From: Lentisphaerota bacterium
GTDB taxonomy: Bacteria > Verrucomicrobiota > Lentisphaeria > Oligosphaerales > Oligosphaeraceae
Assembly (NCBI GenBank): GCA_012800625.1
Contig: JAAZIY010000346.1
Location: forward strand, 1 to 7,640
Direction: 5' to 3'
Length of the DNA: 7,640 nucleotides
In this document: piece after piece, positions 1 to 5,050 of the stretch
Numbering within the stretch: position 1 is the stretch's first letter
Layout of the letters: each line of letters opens with the position of its first letter
The notes under the pieces: model-generated
Databases searched by the model: none
Seen by the model: only the letters and a program-made list of their open reading frames with translations
What the model was told of the DNA's origin: nothing
Made by a program: the position numbers and the translations under genes

Positions 1-237
1 GACGAGCAGACACTAGAAAAACTCCTGCCTTATATTGTGACCTGTCACCTGCATGACAATGACGGCAGCAGAGACCAGCATCTCCTGCCAGGAACTGGCT
101 GTGTTGACTGGGAACATTGTATAAGCAATCTAAAGAAGGCGCCGCGTCTGCAATGTCTGCAAAGCGAAGTCATCCCTGTGCGCTGCAATGTCAGCATTGC
201 CAGGCTCTGCCGCTGCTTCAAGGAACTGCTGAAATAA
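1..237 (+). CDS. Sugar phosphate isomerase/epimerase (TIM-barrel), C-terminal fragment
   Basis: An open frame runs from the first base of the window to a TAA at 235-237, giving the last 78 residues of a protein whose start lies upstream. Local residues 16-25 read HLHDNDGSRD, followed by QHLLPGTGCVDWE. This is the signature of the xylose isomerase-like / AP endonuclease 2 barrel family, whose usual pattern is H-x-H-D-N-D-G, D-x-H, then P-G-x-G. His16/His18/Asp19 and the later Glu in LQSEV fit the family's metal-binding positions. Such enzymes are typically cytoplasmic and isomerise or epimerise sugars or inositols using a divalent metal. The substrate cannot be told from this fragment. The last residues (CNVSIARLCRCFKELLK) are unusually Cys-rich. 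Downstream there is a hairpin and then a dispersed repeat, so it probably ends its transcription unit here. The family call is fairly sure; the specific function is unknown. Confidence 0.8.
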   Translation, partial: DEQTLEKLLPYIVTCHLHDNDGSRDQHLLPGTGCVDWEHCISNLKKAPRLQCLQSEVIPVRCNVSIARLCRCFKELLK

Positions 238-250
238 GGCACGCATCACT

Positions 251-290
251 CCAGGGCAGGCAGGGATGCTACAGGCTTGCTCTGCCTTGG
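251..290 (+). other. Stem-loop after the epimerase gene, possible transcript 3' end
   Basis: ccagggcag (251-259) pairs with ctgccttgg (282-290) over nine pairs, one of them G-U. A further gca/tgc pairing is possible inside. It starts 13 bases after the stop codon. No T-run follows, so it is not a standard intrinsic terminator; it could stabilise a 3' end or be coincidental. Confidence 0.35.
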
Positions 291-315
291 ACACTAAGAC
301 ACACTAAGGTGCGCC
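287..315 (+). repeat. Dispersed intergenic repeat, copy A
   Basis: The segment begins ttggacactaagacacac and continues taaggtgcgcc. It matches the copy at 4928-4956 with only a few differences (t/g at 295, t/c at 310), and the shared core is built from acac[g/t]aag units. It lies in the gap between the epimerase end and the MFS gene. The rest of this gap (316-430) is AT-richer and has a small dyad, ggcat (354-358) with atgcc (367-371), but no promoter with convincing -35/-10 spacing. Confidence 0.6.
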
Positions 316-430
316 AGAGCTTGTCTGACTAGATGTGGCCTTATGTTCATTGAGGCATATAACTACATGCCAATGTAGGCTATATTATTCTTTTAGCCGG
401 AGCATATTTTCACCTTGTAGGGCGGCGGCT

Positions 431-1627
431 TTGCAGACCTGGGTAGTAAATCTCATTGTTCTTTGGGTATCTCAGTTTACCTCTGCCATCGGCATGGCTT
501 TGGCCATGCCCTTTGCGCCTTACTATATTCAGGACCTAGGTATCACTGATCCGGTGCAAGTGAAGCTTTGGACCACGGTGATCACTGCCTGCACGCCTTT
601 GGCAATGGCGGTATTCTCGCCTATTTGGGGGATTTTGTCCGACCGTCACGGACGCAAGCCGATGGTTTTGCGCGCCACCTGCGGTGCCGGTAGCATTATG
701 ACTTTGGCTGCCTTTGCCCCCAACGCCTATGTTTTTGTCTTTTTACGCATTATGCAGGGCATTTTTTCCGGTGTGGCCTCTTCGGTGATCACTCTGGTGG
801 CCTGCAATACGCCGCAAAGCCGCCAGGGCCTGGCTCTGGGCAGCCTGGGCTCGGCACAGTTTTCCGGCAATATGTTCGGTCTTTTTATTGGCGGCTTTAT
901 GGCCAACAAGTTTGGCTACGCCAACTCATTCATGATCTCCGGAGTGGTCCTATTCTCCACCAGCTTGCTGGTCATGCTTTTTGTAAAGGAGGAATTTGTG
1001 CGCGAGGCCACCGTGAAGAGCCGGGAGCGACCAAGCTGGTCGCAGCGTCTCGATGCGCTAGGCCCGGGCACAGTGCTGCTCTTGCTGGTGCTCTGCATGA
1101 GTATCACCCGGCGCATGGACGGGGGGCTGCTGGCTATTTATATACAGGAGCTTTACGGCAGTCTGGACGGAGTGGCCCTATGGTCGGGCTTCATTAATGC
1201 CAGCGGCAGCTTCGGCGCGCTGTTCGCCGGGCTGGCCGGCAGTCTGCTTATAGACCGTTTTCACCCGCGCCGTCTGCTTTACATCAATTCGGGCGGGGCG
1301 GCATTGGCCATGTGCCTGATTGGCATGAGCGGCAGCTATGTGGCGCTCATCCCTTTGCGCTTTCTGTTGATGATTTTTCTGGCCGGCTTCGATCCCATCC
1401 TTAACACCTGGCTGTCCAAGGTCACGCCATCCGCCAAGAAGGGCGTGGTTTTTGGTCTGGCCCAGGCCGCCAAGTCCACCGGCATGACTATAGGTCCCTG
1501 CATAGGCGGTCTGCTCGCCTGGCAAATCAACACCAGGAGCGTATTTTTCACCGCCTCGGTCATGTTTTTGACGCTTATTCCGCTGGCCAGAAAAATAACC
1601 GCCAAGCTGGAGGCCCCCCGGCGCTAG
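431..1627 (+). CDS. MFS transporter, MdtG-like (DHA1 drug/H+ antiporter type)
   Basis: A predicted inner-membrane secondary transporter with about 12 helices in two six-helix halves, 398 residues from TTG 431. The N-terminus WVVNLIVLWVSQF with MPFAPYYIQDLG is very like E. coli MdtG (WKRNLIVAW..., MPFLPLYVEQLG). Residues 67-76 carry MFS motif A (GILSDRHGRK) in the loop between helices 2 and 3, and Arg106 in helix 4 lies in RIMQGIFSG. Helix 5 has a degenerate motif C (GLFIGGF), and helix 11 has TIGPCIGG. The frame is open back to a GTG at 335, which would add 32 residues. I prefer TTG 431 because the extra segment is Cys-rich, AT-rich and unlike MFS N-termini, and because 398 residues and an N-terminus just before the WxxNLI motif match MdtG better. 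Neither start has a clear Shine-Dalgarno, so the start is uncertain. MdtG is linked to fosfomycin and deoxycholate efflux in E. coli; the substrate here is unknown. Confidence 0.85.
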   Translation: MQTWVVNLIVLWVSQFTSAIGMALAMPFAPYYIQDLGITDPVQVKLWTTVITACTPLAMAVFSPIWGILSDRHGRKPMVLRATCGAGSIMTLAAFAPNAYVFVFLRIMQGIFSGVASSVITLVACNTPQSRQGLALGSLGSAQFSGNMFGLFIGGFMANKFGYANSFMISGVVLFSTSLLVMLFVKEEFVREATVKSRERPSWSQRLDALGPGTVLLLLVLCMSITRRMDGGLLAIYIQELYGSLDGVALWSGFINASGSFGALFAGLAGSLLIDRFHPRRLLYINSGGAALAMCLIGMSGSYVALIPLRFLLMIFLAGFDPILNTWLSKVTPSAKKGVVFGLAQAAKSTGMTIGPCIGGLLAWQINTRSVFFTASVMFLTLIPLARKITAKLEAPRR

Positions 1628-1667
1628 ACCGATGTATGGGTGCAATCTTTGCCGCTTCACGGGCAGG

Positions 1668-1687
1668 CCTTCGTGTGTCTTCGTGTA
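1668..1687 (-). repeat. Dispersed intergenic repeat, copy B (inverted)
   Basis: The + strand reads cttcgtgtgtcttcgtgta; its complement is tacacgaagacacacgaag, the same acacgaag/acacac unit as the other copies but in reverse orientation. It sits in the 94-bp gap between the convergent MFS and M20 genes. Confidence 0.55.
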
Positions 1688-1688
1688 C

Positions 1689-1716
1689 AAAACCCGGCTG
1701 ACTGTCTTAGCGTTTT
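1689..1716. terminator. Weak hairpin between convergent genes, possible bidirectional terminator
   Basis: aaaac (1689-1693) pairs with gtttt (1712-1716), and gctga (1697-1701) with ttagc (1707-1711, one G-U). There is a three-base bulge and a five-base loop. The outer A and T tracts would serve as short U tracts in either direction. It is placed as expected, between the MFS stop (1627) and the M20 stop (1722), but the stem is weak. Confidence 0.3.
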
Positions 1717-1721
1717 GCCTT

Positions 1722-2786
1722 CTACCAATCAGCGAGCAGTTCCTCGATGATGCGTATATATTTGTCTATGCTCTCCAGTTCCAGCCATTCCACTTTGCTG
1801 TGGGCACCTTCGCCGAGCACCGAGCTAATGGCGATGGGCACTCCCAGGCTCTGCATATGCCTGGCGTCAGTGGCCCCGTTCATTTTAAGGAATTCGGCGG
1901 GCTGTTGCGGATAATACTGGTGTATAAGCCCGAGCAGCTTTTGCAGCTCGGGCGAGTTTTCGTCGGAGAACATGGGACTGCAATGCCGTCCGCCCTCGAC
2001 TTCCAGGCCGCTCAGCTCTTTCAGCTGAGCGATGATTTTTTCCGGGTCATCTTGTTCCAGGAAGCGGAAATTGATCGTCATGCTGGCTTCATCGGGGATT
2101 TGGTTGTCGGCGTATCCGGCCTCGATTTTGCAGGCTGCCATACTGTTTTGCCATTGTTGTTCGGCGCTCGGCTGTTTCCACTGGGCGCGGAAACGCAGGT
2201 AGCCGTCCATCAGCTTGTCAATGGGGTTGTCGTGTTCCCAGGGTGCGGCGGCATGTCCGCCTTTGCCGCGGGCTGTCAGCCGCAGGATCATAATGCCCTT
2301 CTGGGCATTGGCCACGCGGCAACTGGGGCCGTCCAGCACAATGGCCATCCTGCTGGCGCCGTAGCCTTTTTGGATCATGGCCGCGGTGCTGGCGCCGCCT
2401 ATCTCCTCGTCGGCGCTAAATATCGCGCCTATCGAGGCCTTGCCGAGCTGACGGCAGAGCAACTCGACCATGCAGACTACATTGCCCAAGTCGTCAGAGG
2501 CGCCGCGGGCGTAGAGCCGCCCGTCCTCAAGACGAGGCTCAAAAAGCTCGCCCTCAGCAGGAACCACATCAACATGGGCGTTGAGCAGCAGTGCCTGCTG
2601 CTTGCCAGGATGTGTGGAGGCATAAAGCACGCAGCGGGAGTCGGACTCTTCCATGACGCAGGGCACTTGCCTGGCCTGAAGGAATTCCTGGATCAGGCGC
2701 ATGGCGCGATTGACCGCATTGACGTCGCTGCTGACCGGACGGCAGCGGATAAGGGCCTCGAGTAAGGATAGTGTGTCGGCTTGCAT
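1722..2786 (-). CDS. M20-family zinc metallohydrolase (ArgE/DapE-like amidohydrolase or peptidase)
   Basis: A 354-residue protein with the co-catalytic zinc hydrolase fold of the M20 family, probably cytoplasmic, cleaving an amide or peptide bond. Metal and catalytic residues are all visible: His71 and the supporting Asp73 (NAHVDVVPA), bridging Asp98 (RGASDDLG), general base Glu127 and ligand Glu128 (SADEEIGG), Asp152 (VLDGPS) and His329 (GEGAHSKVE). His178 in GKGGHAAAPWEHDNP belongs to the inserted dimerisation domain that completes the partner's active site. The length suits the short M20A group that includes DapE, ArgE and small aminoacylases; the sequence does not let me choose a substrate. 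The start at 2786 is fixed by AAGGAG five bases upstream; an in-frame ATG at 2855 would add 23 unlikely residues that overlap the promoter-like region. It is convergent with the MFS gene and divergent from the GTPase operon, so it is transcribed alone. Confidence 0.9.
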   Translation of the reverse strand: MQADTLSLLEALIRCRPVSSDVNAVNRAMRLIQEFLQARQVPCVMEESDSRCVLYASTHPGKQQALLLNAHVDVVPAEGELFEPRLEDGRLYARGASDDLGNVVCMVELLCRQLGKASIGAIFSADEEIGGASTAAMIQKGYGASRMAIVLDGPSCRVANAQKGIMILRLTARGKGGHAAAPWEHDNPIDKLMDGYLRFRAQWKQPSAEQQWQNSMAACKIEAGYADNQIPDEASMTINFRFLEQDDPEKIIAQLKELSGLEVEGGRHCSPMFSDENSPELQKLLGLIHQYYPQQPAEFLKMNGATDARHMQSLGVPIAISSVLGEGAHSKVEWLELESIDKYIRIIEELLADW

Positions 2787-2791
2787 AATGA

Positions 2792-2797
2792 CTCCTT
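2792..2797 (-). promoter_or_regulatory. Shine-Dalgarno of the M20 gene
   Basis: On the minus strand AAGGAG is followed by five bases (tcatt) and then the ATG ending at 2786. This sets the start at 2786 rather than at the upstream in-frame ATG. Confidence 0.8.
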
Positions 2798-2823
2798 GAA
2801 AATAAAAACGGCGAAACGCAGTT

Positions 2824-2852
2824 ACTTTAATCCCACTGGCACAGCTTTGCAA
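2824..2852 (-). promoter_or_regulatory. Putative sigma-70-type promoter of the M20 gene
   Basis: On the minus strand, -35 TTGCAA (2852-2847), a 17-base spacer, then -10 TAAAGT (2829-2824). Each box matches consensus at four of six positions. The inferred start lies about 30 bases before the ATG. This is a motif-based prediction only. Confidence 0.4.
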
Positions 2853-2870
2853 CACCTAGGCAGAGGGGGA

Positions 2871-2890
2871 GGACACGAAGAAACACAAAG
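2871..2890 (+). repeat. Dispersed intergenic repeat, copy C (degenerate)
   Basis: ggacacgaagaaacacaaag, a diverged copy of the ggacacgaagacacac core. It runs directly into a terminator-like hairpin, as copy D does. Confidence 0.5.
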
Positions 2891-2935
2891 CGGCTTAGGC
2901 GCTGGCTTCCTTACTCACACTGAGCCGTTTTTTTT
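2891..2935 (+). terminator. Intrinsic terminator-like hairpin upstream of the GTPase operon
   Basis: cggcttag (2891-2898) pairs with ctgagccg (2920-2927) over eight pairs including one G-U. It is followed at once by eight Ts (2928-2935) and, after one A, four more. No + strand gene lies just upstream: the gene on that side is the M20 gene, transcribed leftward. If active it would stop read-through or antisense transcription from entering the GTPase operon. The 21-base loop is long for a terminator. Confidence 0.45.
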
Positions 2936-2987
2936 ATTTTACGCCGTGTTTGTTGTCGTCTGCTGCGTAGTTGCTTGCAAAAAACAA

Positions 2988-3018
2988 AAAATGTGTCACA
3001 TTGATTAAATGACATTTT
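2988..3018. promoter_or_regulatory. Dyad centred on the -35 box, candidate operator
   Basis: aaaatgt (2988-2994) and acatttt (3012-3018) are perfect inverted arms, and their axis falls at 3003 inside the -35 TTGATT. Within the left half there is a second small palindrome, atgtg-t-cacat (2991-3001). This suits a dimeric regulator controlling the operon, but such AT-rich dyads can also arise by chance. Confidence 0.35.
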
Positions 3019-3030
3019 CTCTTATATAAC
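3001..3030 (+). promoter_or_regulatory. Putative promoter of the FHA-GTPase operon
   Basis: -35 TTGATT (3001-3006), an 18-base spacer, then -10 TATAAC (3025-3030, five of six consensus positions). The overlapping TATATA at 3023 with a 16-base spacer is an alternative. Transcription would start near 3037, leaving a leader of only about 10-13 bases before the ATG at 3049. No good Shine-Dalgarno is present, so the message may be nearly leaderless. Confidence 0.55.
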
Positions 3031-3048
3031 TATTGGGTTCTACGAATA

Positions 3049-4911
3049 ATGGGTGCCACAACATCTTGTTTTTTGCGCATAGTGCGCGCCGGTCTGCCTG
3101 CCTCGATTCACCAGGTTAGTCAATTTCCCTGCCGCATTGGGCGACTAGAGGGCAACGAGGTGGTCATTGCCGACCCCTCGATATCGAGCCTGCATGCCAT
3201 ACTGTCGCTGCAGCCCGGCGGCGTCATACAGCTTGAGGACCAGTGGAGCACTAACGGCATCTATCTGAACAGCCGCCGCGTTAGCCAGATAGTCGTAGAC
3301 CGCCTGCTGAGCCTGAAGCTGGGCAGCGTGCGCATGGACCTGGCACTGAGCGAGGAAGAGCTGTTGAACGCAGACAAACCGGCCGCCGCGCCAGCGCAGA
3401 GCGGCGCGGTTCCGCCCCGCAGCCTGTCCCGTGCCGAGGCGCTCAGCCCGGCGCAAAGCGGCGGCTATGGCAGCTTCGACTCGCCAGCGGCAACCATTTC
3501 ACGCATGGCCGGCAGCGGCAAGCGCGGCATAGTCTGCCCGCATTGCTGGCACCGCTTCGACATAGACGAGTTCCTGTTTATTGCCCGGCACCAGAGCCTG
3601 ATCGGCGACCCGGTGTTGGGGGCCGACGCGCAGCAACGCTTCCTGCCTTCCCGTTTCACCCTGGAGGGCAATGCCCTAGACGCCAGCGGCACGAGCTGCC
3701 CGGACATGGCCTGCCCGCGCTGCCATTTGCGCATACCGCAGGCCGCCAGCGAGATGCCGCCGCTGTTTCTGTCCATAGTCGGCGCCACTTCCAGCGGCAA
3801 GTCATATTTTCTCACCAGCATGTCCTGGGAGCTGCGCAATACGCTGTCGCGCGACTTCGCCATTTCCTTTGCCGACACCGACGCGGTGAACAACCAGCTG
3901 CTCAACGATTTCGAGGAGACCCTGTTTTTGAATTCCGACCAGGACTCGTTGGCGGCTTTACGCAAGACCGAGCTGCAGGGCGAGCTTTACAACCAGGTAC
4001 TGCTTGACAACATGATGATCAATCTGCCCAAGCCCTTTATGTTTACGGTCACCCCGGCGGAGCATCACCCGAAGTATCTCGAAGTCAAAGAGAAGATGTC
4101 GCGCACCCTGGTGTTGTACGACAATGCCGGCGAGCATTTCGAGCCGGGCATGGACCTGGTTGACAATCCCACCACCCAGCACCTGCTGCATTCGGACACC
4201 ATCTTTTTCCTCTTCGACCCCAGCAAAGATGTGCGCTTCAGACGCCGCATCAGCGGCGTGGACGACCCGCAGCTGGCCGCCAGCTCCAGAGTGCAGCGCC
4301 AGGAGATCATACTCACCGAGATGATCAACCGCATCAAAAAGTACTCCGGCATGCGCAGCTCGAAGCGCAGCGGCAAGACGCTTATCGTGGTGGTCTCCAA
4401 GTATGACCTCTGGCGGCAGCTGCTGGACTGCGAGCTGCCCGACAAAGCCTGGAGCTGGGAAAGCAGCTTCAATACCTGTGTGCTGGACGTGAACCTGATA
4501 AAAAACACCTCCTTCCAGCTGCGCAGCCTGCTCGAAGAGGTCTGTCCGGAGCTGGTGAGCACAGCGGAATCCTTCGCCGGCGAGGTGCTCTATCTGCCTA
4601 ACAGCGCGCTGGGACACAGTCCGGAACTAAACCCGGAAACCGGCATGATAGGTATCAGACCAGGACAAATAGAACCATTCTGGGTGACACTCCCCATGCT
4701 CTACTTCTTCTATCAGCGCGGCTTCATACCTGCAATACCGGAGGAAAAACGCCAGAGAATGCCGGAGGAAAAACTGAAGATGCAGCTCTCCGGAGACATC
4801 TATTTCGTCAAGGTGCCCGGTCGTGAAAAGCCCCTGCAAGTGCCGCTCTCCTATGCCGGCTGGCAATTGCGCTGCCCCGGCGAGGAACTCTGGTTCACTG
4901 TGCCGAAATAA
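3049..4911 (+). CDS. FHA - zinc ribbon - GTPase protein (DO-GTPase2-like), conflict-system GTPase
   Basis: A soluble 620-residue protein in three parts. Residues ~8-100 are an FHA domain, which in this fold binds phosphothreonine: GR at 31-32, S46-S-L-H49, and STNGIYLN with N69-G70. The usual Arg of SxxH/SRxH is Ser47. A low-complexity linker (~101-160) follows. A zinc ribbon has CPHC at 163-166 and CPRC at 222-225, bracketing an LIGDPVLG...RFLPSRF segment. The GTPase domain has P-loop GATSSGKS (245-252), DNAG (358-361) as DxxG, SKYD (450-453) as the guanine-specificity motif, and NSAL (518-521) as G5. No membrane segment or signal peptide is seen. The arrangement resembles the DO-GTPase2 family found beside GAP1 proteins in predicted NTP-dependent conflict systems; that family name is from memory. 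The start ATG 3049 is just before the FHA fold but lacks a clear Shine-Dalgarno; TTG 3073 and GTG 3082 are less likely alternatives. It is the first gene of the operon, 139 bp before its GAP1-like partner. Confidence 0.88.
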   Translation: MGATTSCFLRIVRAGLPASIHQVSQFPCRIGRLEGNEVVIADPSISSLHAILSLQPGGVIQLEDQWSTNGIYLNSRRVSQIVVDRLLSLKLGSVRMDLALSEEELLNADKPAAAPAQSGAVPPRSLSRAEALSPAQSGGYGSFDSPAATISRMAGSGKRGIVCPHCWHRFDIDEFLFIARHQSLIGDPVLGADAQQRFLPSRFTLEGNALDASGTSCPDMACPRCHLRIPQAASEMPPLFLSIVGATSSGKSYFLTSMSWELRNTLSRDFAISFADTDAVNNQLLNDFEETLFLNSDQDSLAALRKTELQGELYNQVLLDNMMINLPKPFMFTVTPAEHHPKYLEVKEKMSRTLVLYDNAGEHFEPGMDLVDNPTTQHLLHSDTIFFLFDPSKDVRFRRRISGVDDPQLAASSRVQRQEIILTEMINRIKKYSGMRSSKRSGKTLIVVVSKYDLWRQLLDCELPDKAWSWESSFNTCVLDVNLIKNTSFQLRSLLEEVCPELVSTAESFAGEVLYLPNSALGHSPELNPETGMIGIRPGQIEPFWVTLPMLYFFYQRGFIPAIPEEKRQRMPEEKLKMQLSGDIYFVKVPGREKPLQVPLSYAGWQLRCPGEELWFTVPK

Positions 4912-4927
4912 GGCGTCCGGGAGAGCT

Positions 4928-4970
4928 TTGGACACGAAGACACACTAAGGCGCACGAAGCTACACGAAGT
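4928..4970 (+). repeat. Dispersed intergenic repeat, copy D (longest)
   Basis: Begins ttggacacgaagacacac and carries further acgaag units at 4954-4959 and 4964-4969. It is the fullest copy in the window and matches copy A closely over its first 29 bases. Its last unit, acacgaagtgt, is self-complementary and forms part of the hairpin described next. Confidence 0.65.
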
Positions 4971-4986
4971 GTTTTTAGCTTTTTTT
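4957..4986 (+). terminator. Terminator-like hairpin formed by the end of repeat D
   Basis: aagct (4957-4961) and acac (4962-4965) pair with gtgt (4969-4972) and agctt (4977-4981), with a GAA loop and a four-T bulge. A T-run continues to 4986. It lies 46 bases after the GTPase stop and could end or partly end that transcript. The bulge makes it a middling candidate. Confidence 0.4.
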
Positions 4987-4990
4987 GCTA

Positions 4991-5036
4991 GCAGCCTGGC
5001 GGTTTTAGCCGGCCTGCCTCATGCAGCCGGTTTTTT
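4991..5036 (+). terminator. Intrinsic terminator with competing upstream hairpin, before the GAP1-like gene
   Basis: Terminator form: ccggcctgc (5009-5017, one bulged C) pairs with gcagccgg (5023-5030), with loop ctcat and six Ts at 5031-5036. Alternative form: the same left arm can pair with the near-identical upstream sequence gcagcctggc (4991-5000), giving about ten pairs with two single-base bulges around the loop 5001-5007. The two forms exclude each other, the usual logic of attenuation. The T-run directly abuts the GGAG ribosome site of the next gene. The terminator form is clear; a regulatory switch is inferred. Confidence 0.55.
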
Positions 5037-5040
5037 GGAG
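5037..5040 (+). promoter_or_regulatory. Shine-Dalgarno of the GAP1-like gene
   Basis: GGAG followed by ten bases and ATG 5051. It decides the start: the in-frame ATG at 5021 lies inside the terminator loop and upstream of this site, so it is rejected. Confidence 0.65.
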
Positions 5041-5050
5041 ACTTTATTTT

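Noticed and set aside
1178..1690. A 170-codon minus-strand frame opposite the MFS gene
   Set aside because: The MFS translation has motif A and 12 helices; the antisense product is low-complexity and unlike any family.
1632..2765. A 377-codon + strand open frame opposite the M20 gene
   Set aside because: It lies antisense to a gene with a complete M20 active site, a good ribosome site and a promoter-like sequence. Its own translation shows no recognisable domain. Long antisense frames are expected in GC-rich genes.
2781..3008. A 75-codon + strand small ORF with a hydrophobic stretch in the divergent gap
   Set aside because: It spans the M20 promoter-like region, the repeat, the T-rich terminator and the operon promoter. 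The hydrophobic run (Phe/Val) comes from the T-rich tract, and there is no ribosome site.
3001..3014. An FNR/CRP-type box (TTGAT....)
   Set aside because: The left half TTGAT is right but the right half is not ATCAA; only the separate aaaatgt/acatttt dyad is perfect, so no regulator family is named.
3958..4617. A 219-codon minus-strand frame opposite the GTPase domain
   Set aside because: It overlaps the G3 and G4 motif region of a convincing GTPase and carries no recognisable motif.
287..4970. Reading the four acacgaag copies as a CRISPR array
   Set aside because: The copies are one per gap, more than a kilobase apart, in mixed orientation and without spacers, so they are a dispersed repeat.
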